A DNA stretch of 64,000 bases from Propionibacterium sp. (GTDB taxonomy: Bacteria > Actinomycetota > Actinomycetes > Propionibacteriales > Propionibacteriaceae), in NCBI GenBank assembly GCA_012517405.1, contig JAAYVB010000017.1, positions 1 through 64,000 of the forward strand, read 5' to 3'. The stretch's first letter is position 1. The number at the start of each line of letters is the position of its first letter. The notes beneath the pieces were generated by a model. That model ran no database searches and was not told the DNA's origin. It worked only from the letters and a program-made list of their open reading frames with translations. The position numbers and the translations under genes are program-made. Positions 1 through 12,253 of this stretch are shown in pieces.

Positions 1-156
1 CGCAAAGCCCACCGGGCCAAAACCCACGGAAAATGGAAACTCGAACAACCCACACCCGGCACCTTCCACTGGACCTCACCCCACGGCTACCAATACCAAG
101 TAACCGCAACAGGAACCATCCGAATCAGGGTGCCCGAACAGGCTCGGGGCTTCTAG
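1..156 (+). CDS. HNH endonuclease / 13E12-repeat protein, C-terminal fragment (cut by window edge)
   Basis: An open frame runs in from the left edge and stops with TAG at 154-156, giving 51 residues. The residues HWTSPHGYQYQV match the short 'W..P.G..Y' tail that follows the HNH motif in the DUF222/13E12-repeat family, which is present in many copies in actinobacterial genomes. The HNH nuclease core itself would lie outside the window. Third codon positions here are rich in A and C (AAA, GGA, CAA), unlike the G/C-ending codons of the genes to the right, which fits a separately inherited repeat-family gene. The assignment rests only on the tail. Confidence 0.55.
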   Translation, partial: RKAHRAKTHGKWKLEQPTPGTFHWTSPHGYQYQVTATGTIRIRVPEQARGF

Positions 157-282
157 AGTGTGCGTCGTTTGTTCGCTTCTGGTTGTGTAGAACGGATTGT
201 GCCGCGACAGGGACCAGCAATGCCCGAGCTGACGCTCACCACGGCTTGTGTTGGAGTGCGCGACGGGGGTGTCGAACTCTCG

Positions 283-534
283 TCAGCTGCTCCGTAGCCG
301 GGCTCGTGAGGCACGCCGCTTCATGGCACGGCGTTCGTCTTCTGACATGCCACCCCAGACGCCGTGGTCCTGGCCGGCTTCGAGTGCCCAGCGCAGGCAC
401 TCCTCGCGAGCCTGGCAGCGTCGGCAAACCATCTTCGCCTCCTCGACCTGGGCCAGGGCAGGCCCGGTGTTGCCGATGGGGAAGAAGAGTTCGGGATCTT
501 CTGCCAGACAAGCTGCGCGATGGCGCCAGTCCAT
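283..534 (-). CDS. whiB1: WhiB-family iron-sulfur transcriptional regulator (WhiB1-like)
   Basis: This 83-residue protein has the four WhiB cysteines at C9, C37, C40 and C46, the same spacing as Mycobacterium tuberculosis WhiB1. The DWRH start, the DPELFFP segment, the G-V-W-G-G turn at 58-62 and a basic RR/KRR tail are also WhiB1-like. WhiB proteins bind a [4Fe-4S] cluster, sense nitric oxide or oxygen, and WhiB1 partners region 4 of the primary sigma factor. An AGGAG lies 9 bases before the ATG. It follows kgd on the same strand but is separated by 132 bases holding a likely promoter of its own. Other single-domain WhiB paralogs (WhiB2) are less similar. Confidence 0.88.
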   Translation of the reverse strand: MDWRHRAACLAEDPELFFPIGNTGPALAQVEEAKMVCRRCQAREECLRWALEAGQDHGVWGGMSEDERRAMKRRASRARLRSS

Positions 535-604
535 ATGTTGGGACTCCTATTCGATCTGTGGTGTAATCCGCCAGCCAGACAACTTTGCCATGAACGGCCG
601 GGAT

Positions 605-634
605 ACGGTAGGGGTTAGCAGGGGTTTTCCGCAA
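605..634 (-). promoter_or_regulatory. Candidate promoter of whiB1
   Basis: On the minus strand a -35-like TTGCGG (629-634) and a -10-like TACCGT (605-610) are separated by 18 bases, predicting a leader of about 65 bases. A perfect inverted repeat GCAAC-TTT-GTTGC at 631-643 overlaps the -35 element. Motif inspection only. Confidence 0.3.
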
Positions 635-666
635 CTTTGTTGCCGTTCGCAGCCAATTGCGGTGGA

Positions 667-4395
<3,729 letters not shown>

Positions 4396-4486
4396 ACCTG
4401 CTGCGGCCAAACGCCGCTTCGCCCCTTCCCATGGTTGGCATTGCGCGAACCGCTGGCGAGGTGCCAGTTTGATTGCTGCGTCAACT

Positions 4487-5800
4487 CTAGTGGGACGAGG
4501 CCACCTGCGGGTCGTCCCGGCCGATCCGCCACGCCGACTTGAGGGCCATCGTTACCGAGGCGACGCACAGGGCGATCACCAAGAGATTGCGGACCACCAG
4601 TCGCACGGTGTCTGCGTGCTCGGCGGTCGGCTGACTGATCAGGCCCGAGTAGTTCAGTGGGAAGACCAGGTGGGTCATCGCGGCGCAGATCAGGCCCAGA
4701 ATTGCCAGCCAGCGCGCCTGGATCCGGTCACGGCGCGGCAACGACAGCGACAGCAGAATGGCCAGTGGTCCACCGAGCCAGATCATGTACTGGGGGCTGA
4801 AGGTCTTGTTCGCAACGATCGTCGCGCAGATCAGCGCGATCTGGGCAAGGACGATGGCGTGCGTCCGGGCGGCCATCGTGTCGGGATCGTTCGCGATGGG
4901 CAGGCGATGGTGGGGCAGACCCATCCCGCCGAGCGCGATCAACCAGCCGAGGGCCACGGCCAGCAGGACGCTGCCGACCAGCATCCAGTCCGCGACCGAG
5001 AGCCAGAAGTTGACGCCCGGGCCGAAGATCTCCCAGGCGTTGTACTGCGAGAGTTCGGTGTGAAACAGGTCGGGGGAGATGAAGGCGTGCCGGATCATCG
5101 GGACGGTGGCCACGATCGATTCGATCTGCAGACCGCGGTCGGACTGCCAGGTCACCGGGGAGATCGAGCGCGTCCAGCCGAAGAACAGGACGGAGCCGAG
5201 GCCGAGCAGGCCGCCGGCGATCAGGAAGCCCAAGCCGCGGCGTTTGCCCCAACGGTCGGTGCCGAGCATGGGGGCGATCAGCATCGCGGGCCACAGTTTG
5301 GTCGCCGCTCCGACGGCCACGGCAGCCCCTGAAGCGATCGGACGACGGGTGACCCAGACCAGGCTTGCCAGCACGGCGACGGCAGGCAGCAGATCAATGC
5401 GGAACCAGATCAGCGAGCCGATGCACCACGTGTAGGCGGCCCAGTAGGCACTCGCCGTCTTGCTGTACGACCGCCACAGCCAGACCGTGACGGCTCCGTC
5501 CAATATCACCATGATGAGGACGAATGCGATGACGTATGCGTTCTCGGTGCGCCCTGCCGTGATCCGGATGAGGTCGAGGAAAACTGCGATGGGAGTGGGG
5601 TACTCGACCAGGGCCCCGGACACCCCGTCGGAATCGAGTTGCCAGAAGTAGTAGCGCACATCGTGGTCGATGAATGTCTCGCGGTTGCTCCACAGCAAGG
5701 CCATCAGTGCGCGGCTGAGCACCCACAATGAGAAGGCGACGAACCCATTCGTCAGCAACCTGCCGAGGGATGCCGCACGCCGGGTGGCCGGTCTGCTCAT
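4487..5800 (-). CDS. GT87-type (DUF2029) multi-spanning membrane glycosyltransferase, copy 1
   Basis: A 437-residue integral membrane protein with about ten hydrophobic spans. The segments EYPTP near residue 66, ATKLWPAML and SPQYMIWLGGPLA are characteristic of the GT87/DUF2029 polyprenol-phosphate-dependent mannosyltransferases. In other actinobacteria these act in phosphatidylinositol mannoside, lipomannan or related envelope glycan synthesis on the outer face of the membrane. Its ATG overlaps the stop of the upstream paralog by ATGA (5797-5800), so the two are translationally coupled. The substrate cannot be read from sequence. Confidence 0.75.
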   Translation of the reverse strand: MSRPATRRAASLGRLLTNGFVAFSLWVLSRALMALLWSNRETFIDHDVRYYFWQLDSDGVSGALVEYPTPIAVFLDLIRITAGRTENAYVIAFVLIMVILDGAVTVWLWRSYSKTASAYWAAYTWCIGSLIWFRIDLLPAVAVLASLVWVTRRPIASGAAVAVGAATKLWPAMLIAPMLGTDRWGKRRGLGFLIAGGLLGLGSVLFFGWTRSISPVTWQSDRGLQIESIVATVPMIRHAFISPDLFHTELSQYNAWEIFGPGVNFWLSVADWMLVGSVLLAVALGWLIALGGMGLPHHRLPIANDPDTMAARTHAIVLAQIALICATIVANKTFSPQYMIWLGGPLAILLSLSLPRRDRIQARWLAILGLICAAMTHLVFPLNYSGLISQPTAEHADTVRLVVRNLLVIALCVASVTMALKSAWRIGRDDPQVASSH

Positions 5801-7158
5801 GCGCGCCTTTCCTTAGCAGTAGTCCAGACGAAACCCTTCACCAACCGCAGAACATAGCCCAGAAGCGCCGTTATCAACAGGTTTCGTAATGCCAGAACGA
5901 TAGTCACAGGCAACCGCCAGTAGCGCGTGATATAGGAATCGCGCACCAAGGGGTCGTAGCCGAGGGGGAAGACGATGCCGGTGAGGATCGTGATCGTCAA
6001 GATGGTGAGGCAGATCAACCAGAGTCTGCGCCGGTCGAGTGCGTAGTTCGCGGTGTCCGGACGCCGGCAGCCGAGCAGTGCGATCGCTGCGGCCATCGGC
6101 CCGCCCAGCCAGATCATGTACTGCGGGCTGAAGGTCTTGTTGGTGACGATCATCGTCAAGATCACGAGGATCATGAGCAGCGCGGCCTGCGAGGTGGTGC
6201 CGTGGCCGCGGCGCCACCACAGCGCGAAGACGACGATGAGCATCAGCATTCCGATTACCGTGGCGATGGTGGCCAGCGTTGACCAGAAGGGCACGCCGGT
6301 GCCGTAGATCTCGAACGCCTGGAAGCGGGATATCGTCACCGCGTAGTCGCCGATACCGACGGCGCGCGCCAGCATGGGGATGGTCGCCCAGACCGATTCC
6401 ACTTGAAGCCCGCGGCCCGACTGCCAGGTGAGCGGCGAGATGAGGCGGTCCCAACCGGCCCAGATCAGCGAGATCAGGGCGAGCAGGCCACCGGTCAGCC
6501 AGAAACCGATGCTGGTGCGGATGCGTTGGGGGCGACTGCCGCCGCACAGCGCGGGCCACAGCAGTGCCGGCCAGAGTTTGATCGCGGCGCCGACGCCGGC
6601 CAGTGCTCCGCTCGCCGTCCAGTGGCGACGCAGCAGCAACAGGCTCCAGCCCGCGAGCACCGAGGTGACCAGATCGAAACGCAGGTAGACCGTCGGCCCG
6701 ATGAACACGACGAACAGCGTCCAGAAGGTGACCGCATGGGATCGCAGGCGTCCGCCCCAGCGCCATAGGGACAGCGTGAAGGCCACGTCCAATGCCAGCA
6801 TGAGTAGCACGAATGCGACGACGTAGCCGGTCTGAGTGCCGAACCCGAGATACCACGGCAGGGTCAGCAGCCACAGCACCGGCGTCGGATACTCGATCAT
6901 GGTCGCGGCTGGTCCGACCTGGAACATGTAGGCGATGTGCTCGTAGTAGTAGACGACATCACCCTGGGTTTCGGGGTTGATCAGCGCCCAGGTGAGCAGC
7001 ACGGCAAGACGCCCGATCGCCCAGATGAGCAGTTGCATGCGCCCCGAGCGCAGGTTCCAGCGGTCGAAGAAGTGCGAGACGATGCGCTCGGGAGCGACGA
7101 GAAGCTCGGAGAGGTGCCAGCGCTCGGGAGGCTGTGAGGCTTGGGGTGTCTCGGCCAT
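5797..7158 (-). CDS. GT87-type (DUF2029) multi-spanning membrane glycosyltransferase, copy 2
   Basis: This 453-residue protein is a paralog of the next gene downstream, sharing the order EYPTP, IKLWPAL, SPLTWQS-GRGLQVES and SPQYMIWLGGPM. The repeated pair implies either a heteromeric enzyme or two sequential sugar transfers to the same lipid-linked product. I chose the ATG at 7158 (MAETPQ...) because it follows the upstream stop by 16 bases and has GAGG before it; the longest frame would start inside the upstream gene. The GlyPro-rich cytosolic N-terminus precedes about ten membrane spans. Confidence 0.72.
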   Translation of the reverse strand: MAETPQASQPPERWHLSELLVAPERIVSHFFDRWNLRSGRMQLLIWAIGRLAVLLTWALINPETQGDVVYYYEHIAYMFQVGPAATMIEYPTPVLWLLTLPWYLGFGTQTGYVVAFVLLMLALDVAFTLSLWRWGGRLRSHAVTFWTLFVVFIGPTVYLRFDLVTSVLAGWSLLLLRRHWTASGALAGVGAAIKLWPALLWPALCGGSRPQRIRTSIGFWLTGGLLALISLIWAGWDRLISPLTWQSGRGLQVESVWATIPMLARAVGIGDYAVTISRFQAFEIYGTGVPFWSTLATIATVIGMLMLIVVFALWWRRGHGTTSQAALLMILVILTMIVTNKTFSPQYMIWLGGPMAAAIALLGCRRPDTANYALDRRRLWLICLTILTITILTGIVFPLGYDPLVRDSYITRYWRLPVTIVLALRNLLITALLGYVLRLVKGFVWTTAKERRA

Positions 7159-7174
7159 CGGGGGTATCCTCGGG

Positions 7175-8299
7175 TCAGCCCTGCTCCGGCGGAACGAGGC
7201 CGGCATCGGCTTCGTCCGTGGCTGAATCCGCGTCCCGCTGGGCGCGGATCGCGGCGGCCGCCTTCGTGGTTGCGGATAGTAGCGGGGGAGCCAGCACCAT
7301 TCCGAGGATGCCGGCGATGACGCCGCCTACCATCGTTGCGACCAGCACCGCGACCGGGTGCATCTTGAGAGACGACCCGAGCGCCCAGGAGCTGACCGCT
7401 GTCTGCACAGTGCCGTTGGAGACGAGCAGGCTGACCAGCACGATCAGCGCGGCCGTGGAGCCACCTGAGCCGAAGGCGATGAGCACGGCGAATATGCCGG
7501 TGATCCAGGCGCCCACGAACGGCACGAACGACAAGACGAAGTACATGATGAAGATGGGGATCGCCAGCGGCACGCGCAGGAGCAACAGCGGCACCATGAA
7601 GACGGGGGCGGTGATGATCGCGGTGACGGCTACACCCCTGAAGTAGCCGCTCAGCGCGCCTTGCACCAACGAGATGACCTTGTCGGCAAGCGCGGGATCA
7701 GTGCCGGTGAGGCGAGCGACCCAGTCGGGGAACTTCGACCGGTCCCTGATGACGAAGAAGAGGAAGAAGACAGCGAAGAACACGCCGAAGGCCAGCGAAA
7801 TCACCCCGAAGAAGGTATCCGTCACCAGGCCGAGCACGCCTTCACCCAACCGCGGGGCATAGTCCTGGACGGCGGCCCGCGCACGTTCCAGCCAGATCGT
7901 GTCGAGATCCAAGCTGTTTCCCCAGACCAGGAATGAGCTCCAGCCGGCGTTGAGCTGGCTTGAGATCTCCGGGACCTGTTGGATGAAGCCTCGTGTGACG
8001 AGCACAATGATTCCCGCTGCCACCAGAGCGAAGACCAGCAGGGCGGCCAGCGCCGCGAGCACGGGGCGGGCTCCTCGACGTTCCAGTGAGGCGGCGATGG
8101 GACTCAACACCGTGCCCAACATGACGGCGATCACCAGTGGCACCATCACGCCACTCACGGCGCCGAACGCCAAGCACACCACGACGACCAGGCCGATGAT
8201 CCCGAGTGCGGACCAGCTCGCGATGCCATAGCGCCGCAGGCCGATGAGCCAAGCTGGGTCGCCGGCACCTGCCCGGTCGCCGACGTGTGGCGTTTCCAT
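7175..8299 (-). CDS. AI-2E family (PerM/UPF0118) permease
   Basis: A 374-residue membrane protein with the usual layout of this family: two N-terminal spans, a hydrophilic middle (about 70-160, including LNAGWSSFLVWG), then a block of spans with the conserved FVLSFVPFVGAWITGIFAVLIAF and a final MVGGVIAGILGMVLAPPLL. Family members are thought to export small solutes; the AI-2 exporter TqsA gave the name, but substrates vary widely and none can be inferred here. The start at METPHVGD is supported by AGAGAGGCAG just upstream. It leads the two GT87 genes on the same strand, so co-transcription is likely. Confidence 0.8.
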   Translation of the reverse strand: METPHVGDRAGAGDPAWLIGLRRYGIASWSALGIIGLVVVVCLAFGAVSGVMVPLVIAVMLGTVLSPIAASLERRGARPVLAALAALLVFALVAAGIIVLVTRGFIQQVPEISSQLNAGWSSFLVWGNSLDLDTIWLERARAAVQDYAPRLGEGVLGLVTDTFFGVISLAFGVFFAVFFLFFVIRDRSKFPDWVARLTGTDPALADKVISLVQGALSGYFRGVAVTAIITAPVFMVPLLLLRVPLAIPIFIMYFVLSFVPFVGAWITGIFAVLIAFGSGGSTAALIVLVSLLVSNGTVQTAVSSWALGSSLKMHPVAVLVATMVGGVIAGILGMVLAPPLLSATTKAAAAIRAQRDADSATDEADAGLVPPEQG

Positions 8300-8440
8300 T
8301 CGTTCTGCCTCTCTGCCATGCCAGACCGAGTGCAACGCGTTGCCTGCCAACTCAGACCATACCGCCCAGTCGAGTGCGGTATCGCAGTGCCCGGCCCGCC
8401 GCGCAGAAGCCAAAGCAGGGCGGAGACCGAGAAAATGAGC

Positions 8441-8511
8441 GCCCCCGAGAGGATTCGAACCTCTGCTCCCGCCTCCGGAGGGCGGTGCTCTATCCCCTGA
8501 GCTACGGGGGC
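8441..8511 (-). tRNA. tRNA-Arg (anticodon CCG)
   Basis: The minus strand folds into a full cloverleaf of 71 bases: a perfect 7-bp acceptor stem (GCCCCCG/CGGGGGC), D arm GCTC/GAGC, anticodon stem CCGCC/GGCGG with loop CTCCGGA (anticodon CCG, reading CGG Arg), and T arm AGAGG/CCTCT with TTCGAAT. The 3' CCA is not encoded. The surrounding 8300-8669 region holds no gene besides this tRNA; it contains the tRNA promoter and the promoter of lysA. Confidence 0.95.
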
Positions 8512-8521
8512 AAGCCTGACA

Positions 8522-8550
8522 GCATTACTGGCTTGCTGGGCAGAGTTCAG
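8522..8550 (-). promoter_or_regulatory. Candidate promoter of tRNA-Arg
   Basis: CTGAAC (8545-8550) and TAATGC (8522-8527) are spaced by 17 bases on the minus strand and lie immediately before the tRNA 5' end, at a distance fitting a short 5' leader. Motif inspection only. Confidence 0.35.
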
Positions 8551-8669
8551 GTTAGCACTGGGCGGCCTCCGGGTGGAAATGAGCGCGCCGGTTCTCGGCA
8601 TCGGTTCGGCACGCGCATTGTGCTGGACGGCTTGGCGCCAGTTGGCCAGGTCTGGGAGAATAGGGCATC

Positions 8670-10073
8670 GTGACTCACATGCACGTCGCTGGTGCCATCC
8701 ATGCAGATGTTTCGACTCCAGGCCCGCAATGGCTGGAGCGTCCCAGCGACCCCAATAAGCTCAACTCCGCACTGTGGAGCAAGACCACTGAACGTGCCGA
8801 GGACGGCGTCATCAGCACCGCCGGGCTGAGAGTCACCGACGCCATTGAGCAGTTCGGCAGCCCGGTCTATCTCATGGACGAGCAGGACTTCCGGCATCGC
8901 GCGCGAGAGTTCCGCGACGCCTTCGAGGGCTGGACGGTCTACTACGCCGGCAAGGCGTTCCTGACCCGCACCGTGGCCCACTGGGTCGACGAGGAAGGCC
9001 TGTCGCTCGACGTCTGTTCGGCCGGTGAACTGGCGACCGCCTTGCAGGCCGGGTTCGATCCGGCCCGGATCGGCATGCACGGCAACAACAAGAGTGTCGA
9101 CGAGCTGGCGACGGCTCTGGACGCGGGAGTCGGGCGGATCATCATCGATTCGCTGGACGAGCTGGACCGGATCATCGAACTCTGCGAGGCCAACGACTGG
9201 CATGCTCGCGTGATGGTGCGCGTCACCCCCGGGGTGGAGGCTCATACCCACGAGTACATCGCCACCGCCCATGAGGACCAGAAGTTCGGCTTCTCCATCA
9301 CCAACAACCAGGCGATGGTGGCGATGGTGCGCTGTCACTACGACCCGCACACCACGCTGCTGGGTATCCACTCGCACATCGGCTCGCAGATCTTCGACAC
9401 CGGCGGCTTCGAAGTTGCCGCCCGGCGCACCATGAAGCTGCTCTCGCAGTTCACCGACGCGACCGGCACCCAGCTGCCCGAACTCGATCTGGGCGGCGGT
9501 TTCGGCATCGCCTACACCAGCCAGGACTCTCCGTCCACCCCTGAGCAACTGGCCGGCGATCTGCGCGAGATCGTGGCGCACGAGGCACGTGGCCACGGGA
9601 TGATCGAGCCCCGACTGTCGATCGAGCCCGGCCGCGCGATCGTTGGCCCGGCCGCGATGGCCGTCTACACGGTCGGCACCGTCAAGCCGGTCGATCTGGA
9701 GGGCGGCGCCCAGCGCATCTACGTGAGCGTGGACGGCGGCATGAGCGACAACATCAGGCCCGCCCTCTACGCCGCCGAGTACTCCGCGGTCCTGGCAAAC
9801 AGGTGCTCACAAGCCGAGACCGTGCTCTGCCGGGTGGTCGGCAAACACTGCGAGGGCGGCGACATACTGGTGCATGACGTCTTCCTGCCGGCCGATGTGC
9901 ATCCCGGTGATCTGCTCGCCGTGCCCGCATCGGGCGCCTACAGCCGCTCGATGGCCAGCAACTACAATCACACCCCGCGTCCTCCGGTGGTCGCGGTGAA
10001 CGATGGCGTGGCGAAGGTGCTGCTCCGCCGGGAAACTCTGGACGATCTGATGGCATTGGATGTGGGGGAATGA
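8670..10073 (+). CDS. lysA: Diaminopimelate decarboxylase
   Basis: LysA removes CO2 from meso-diaminopimelate to give L-lysine, the last step of the pathway. The 467-residue protein has the fold-type III PLP lysine in YYAGKAFL (K95), a glycine-rich DLGGGFGIAY phosphate loop, and the C-terminal DGGMSDNIRPALY and CEGGD segments that bind substrate across the dimer. The start is a GTG with no good Shine-Dalgarno; GAGAAT lies 8 bases before it, so a leaderless mRNA is possible, and an ATG at 8679 is an alternative. The next gene, hom, overlaps by ATGA, so the aspartate-family enzymes are coupled. Confidence 0.95.
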   Translation: MTHMHVAGAIHADVSTPGPQWLERPSDPNKLNSALWSKTTERAEDGVISTAGLRVTDAIEQFGSPVYLMDEQDFRHRAREFRDAFEGWTVYYAGKAFLTRTVAHWVDEEGLSLDVCSAGELATALQAGFDPARIGMHGNNKSVDELATALDAGVGRIIIDSLDELDRIIELCEANDWHARVMVRVTPGVEAHTHEYIATAHEDQKFGFSITNNQAMVAMVRCHYDPHTTLLGIHSHIGSQIFDTGGFEVAARRTMKLLSQFTDATGTQLPELDLGGGFGIAYTSQDSPSTPEQLAGDLREIVAHEARGHGMIEPRLSIEPGRAIVGPAAMAVYTVGTVKPVDLEGGAQRIYVSVDGGMSDNIRPALYAAEYSAVLANRCSQAETVLCRVVGKHCEGGDILVHDVFLPADVHPGDLLAVPASGAYSRSMASNYNHTPRPPVVAVNDGVAKVLLRRETLDDLMALDVGE

Positions 10074-11398
10074 TGATGCGGGTGCGTCAGGACGGTGATG
10101 AGCCGCTGAAGGTGGTTCTGCTGGGATCCGGCACGGTCGGCACCCAGGTGGCCAGGCTGATTCTCGAGCACGGCGACGACTTCGCCGCCCGGATCGGGCG
10201 ACCCCTGGAACTGATCGGTATCGCGGTGCGCGACCTATCCCGCCAGCGCCCCGGATTGCCCGCCGGCCTGTTCACCGACGACCCGCAAGGGCTCATCGAC
10301 CGTGGCGAGGCCGACATCGTCATCGAGCTGATCGGCGGAATCGATCCCGCTCGGCAGTTGATCTTGTCGGCGATCGAGCATGGTGCCTCCGTGGTGACCG
10401 CCAACAAGGCCCTGCTGGCAGCACACGGCGAGGAGATCTTCGATGCCGCCGAGCTGGCCGGTGTCGATGTGTACTACGAGGCTGCCGTGGCCGGCGCGAT
10501 CCCGATCATCCGGCCGCTGCGCGAATCGCTGGTCGGCGATTCGATCCGCAATGTGATGGGCATCGTCAACGGCACCACCAACTACATCCTCGACAAGATG
10601 ACCACCGAGCAGACCGACTACGAGGCTGCCTTGGTGCAGGCGCAGGATCTCGGTTACGCCGAGGCCGATCCGACCGCCGACGTCGAGGGTTATGACGCGG
10701 CCGCCAAGGCCGCATTGCTGGCCAGCCTGGCCTTCCATACGCGGGTGAACGGTGACGAGGTGCACACCGAGGGCATCACCCGCATCGTGCAGGACGACAT
10801 CCGGGCTGCCCGCGATGTCGGCTGCGTCGTGAAGCTGGTGGCCATCGCCAAACAACTGGACGACGATCAGATCTCGGTGCGCGTGCACCCGACGCTGATC
10901 CCGCTCGGCCACCCGCTGGCAGCGGTGGGCGGGGCCTACAACGCGATCTTCGTCGAGGCCGACGCTGCCGGACGGCTGATGTTCCTCGGGCCGGGTGCCG
11001 GTGGCGCTCCCACGGCCAGTGCGGTGACCGGTGACCTCGTGACGGTGGCCCGCAACCGGGCGCGTGGGGTTGCCGGACCCAACCAGACCATCTACAACGA
11101 ACTCCGAGTTGCCGACATGGGCGCGGTGCAGACCCGCTACTTCCTGCGGCTGCGAGTCGTGGACGAACCGGGCGTGCTGGCCACGATCGCCGCGATCCTG
11201 GCCCACCACAAGATATCGGTGCAGACCGTTCTGCAGACTCCGGCCGATTCGTCCGGAGTTCGTGACGGGGCATCGGCCGAGCTGAGTCTGATGACTCACA
11301 TGGCAACCGAATCCGATCTGCTCGCCTGCCTGAGCGAACTGAAGGCCAACCCGAAGGTGCGCAGTGAGGTCCGATTCTTGAGAGTGGAGGGCATGTGA
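10070..11398 (+). CDS. hom: Homoserine dehydrogenase with C-terminal ACT domain
   Basis: This 442-residue enzyme reduces aspartate semialdehyde to homoserine. An N-terminal Rossmann segment carries GSGTVG (19-24). The catalytic domain follows, with GIVNGTTNYIL and AEADPTADVEGYDAAAKAA, and the last 80 or so residues (RVVDEPGVLATIAAIL) form an ACT domain, the usual site of threonine feedback in this family. Several ATG codons in a row (10070, 10073, 10076) leave the exact start open; the first overlaps the lysA stop by four bases. The downstream gene encodes ThrH, which would use the product homoserine. Confidence 0.95.
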   Translation: MMMRVRQDGDEPLKVVLLGSGTVGTQVARLILEHGDDFAARIGRPLELIGIAVRDLSRQRPGLPAGLFTDDPQGLIDRGEADIVIELIGGIDPARQLILSAIEHGASVVTANKALLAAHGEEIFDAAELAGVDVYYEAAVAGAIPIIRPLRESLVGDSIRNVMGIVNGTTNYILDKMTTEQTDYEAALVQAQDLGYAEADPTADVEGYDAAAKAALLASLAFHTRVNGDEVHTEGITRIVQDDIRAARDVGCVVKLVAIAKQLDDDQISVRVHPTLIPLGHPLAAVGGAYNAIFVEADAAGRLMFLGPGAGGAPTASAVTGDLVTVARNRARGVAGPNQTIYNELRVADMGAVQTRYFLRLRVVDEPGVLATIAAILAHHKISVQTVLQTPADSSGVRDGASAELSLMTHMATESDLLACLSELKANPKVRSEVRFLRVEGM

Positions 11399-12015
11399 TG
11401 CAGCTGGCCTGCCTTGACCTGGAAGGCGTCCTGGTTCCGGAGATCTGGATCGCCGTCGCCGAGGCCACCGGAATCGACGAGCTGCGCCTGACGACACGCG
11501 ATGTCAGTGACTACGACGAACTGATGACCCACCGACTGCGTGTATTGGACGCCCACGGACTGAAATTGCCGCAGATCCAGCGGGTCATCGCCGGGCTGGG
11601 GCCGCTGCCCGGTGCCCGTGACTTCCTCGACTGGTTGCGCGAGCGCTACCAGGTGATCATTTTGTCTGACACCTTCTATGAGTTCGCCGAGCCGCTGATG
11701 ATCCAGCTCGGACGTCCGACGCTGTTCTGCCACCGTCTCGAGGTGGCCGATGACGGTCAGATCACCGGCTACAAGCTGCGGATGCCCGACCAGAAACGGC
11801 ACGCGATCGAGGCCTTCCAGGGCCTCAACTTCTCGTGTATCGCGGCCGGTGACTCCTACAACGACACATCGATGCTCGGCCAGGCCGAAGCGGGCATCTT
11901 GTTCGATGCGCCGCAGCGGGTGATTGATGAGTTCGGGCAGTTCGAGTCGACCACCGACTACGACGGACTGCGCGCCGCTTTCACCAGGGCAAGCGCCAAG
12001 ATCGCGACTCGCTGA
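11398..12015 (+). CDS. thrH: ThrH-type phosphoserine phosphatase / homoserine phosphotransferase
   Basis: At 205 residues it equals Pseudomonas aeruginosa ThrH in length, and shares the diagnostic start LACLDLEGVLVPEIWIA with HAD nucleophile D7 and E9, the ILSDTFYEF motif II and the GDSYNDT motif IV. ThrH hydrolyses phosphoserine and can move the phosphate to homoserine, giving phosphohomoserine for threonine synthesis. Its ATG overlaps the hom stop (TGATG) and GGAGGG lies six bases before it, so it is translated with hom. That position is normally held by thrC/thrB in Actinobacteria, which favours the homoserine role here. Whether a separate ThrB exists elsewhere cannot be seen. Confidence 0.88.
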   Translation: MQLACLDLEGVLVPEIWIAVAEATGIDELRLTTRDVSDYDELMTHRLRVLDAHGLKLPQIQRVIAGLGPLPGARDFLDWLRERYQVIILSDTFYEFAEPLMIQLGRPTLFCHRLEVADDGQITGYKLRMPDQKRHAIEAFQGLNFSCIAAGDSYNDTSMLGQAEAGILFDAPQRVIDEFGQFESTTDYDGLRAAFTRASAKIATR

Positions 12016-12057
12016 GCTCACGAACCGGCGGTGTCGCGTTTCTCATGCAACCTTTGG

Positions 12058-12063
12058 TAAGGT
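12058..12063 (+). promoter_or_regulatory. Candidate -10 element for rho
   Basis: TAAGGT preceded by TGG resembles an extended -10 element and would give a leader of about 185 bases before rho. No convincing -35 is visible. The 238-base gap 12016-12253 also contains a 22-codon open frame starting with ATG at 12094 but without a ribosome-binding site. Confidence 0.25.
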
Positions 12064-12228
12064 AGCTGGAGCGCGGCGTACTAAACAGCCGTCATGAGTC
12101 TGGTAGTTCAGGCACATGCGTCCGTAACGGGACAACCCACTCACAAGCCTGTCGGATCATGACGTGGTCTGCAGACGCAACCGTGCTCAGGTTGTGCCAG
12201 TTCGGGCAAACCCGATTTTTCATGTGAG

Positions 12229-12242
12229 CCGCCTTGTGGCGG
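12229..12242 (+). promoter_or_regulatory. Small GC hairpin abutting the rho ribosome-binding site
   Basis: CCGCC-TTGT-GGCGG forms a 5-bp all-GC stem. Its 3' arm ends in the first two bases of the Shine-Dalgarno sequence GGAAAGGA (12241-12248) that serves the GTG start at 12254, so folding could limit ribosome access. Confidence 0.3.
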
Positions 12243-12253
12243 AAAGGAATCTT

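Noticed and set aside
240-290. A tRNA-like stretch with GTGTCGAAC near 272
   Set aside because: No matching acceptor, D or anticodon stems can be drawn on either strand, and part of it overlaps the end of whiB1.
12094-12162. A 22-codon frame in the rho leader as a real peptide gene
   Set aside because: It has no ribosome-binding site, no recognisable sequence and no sign of conservation; kept only as a note within the leader.
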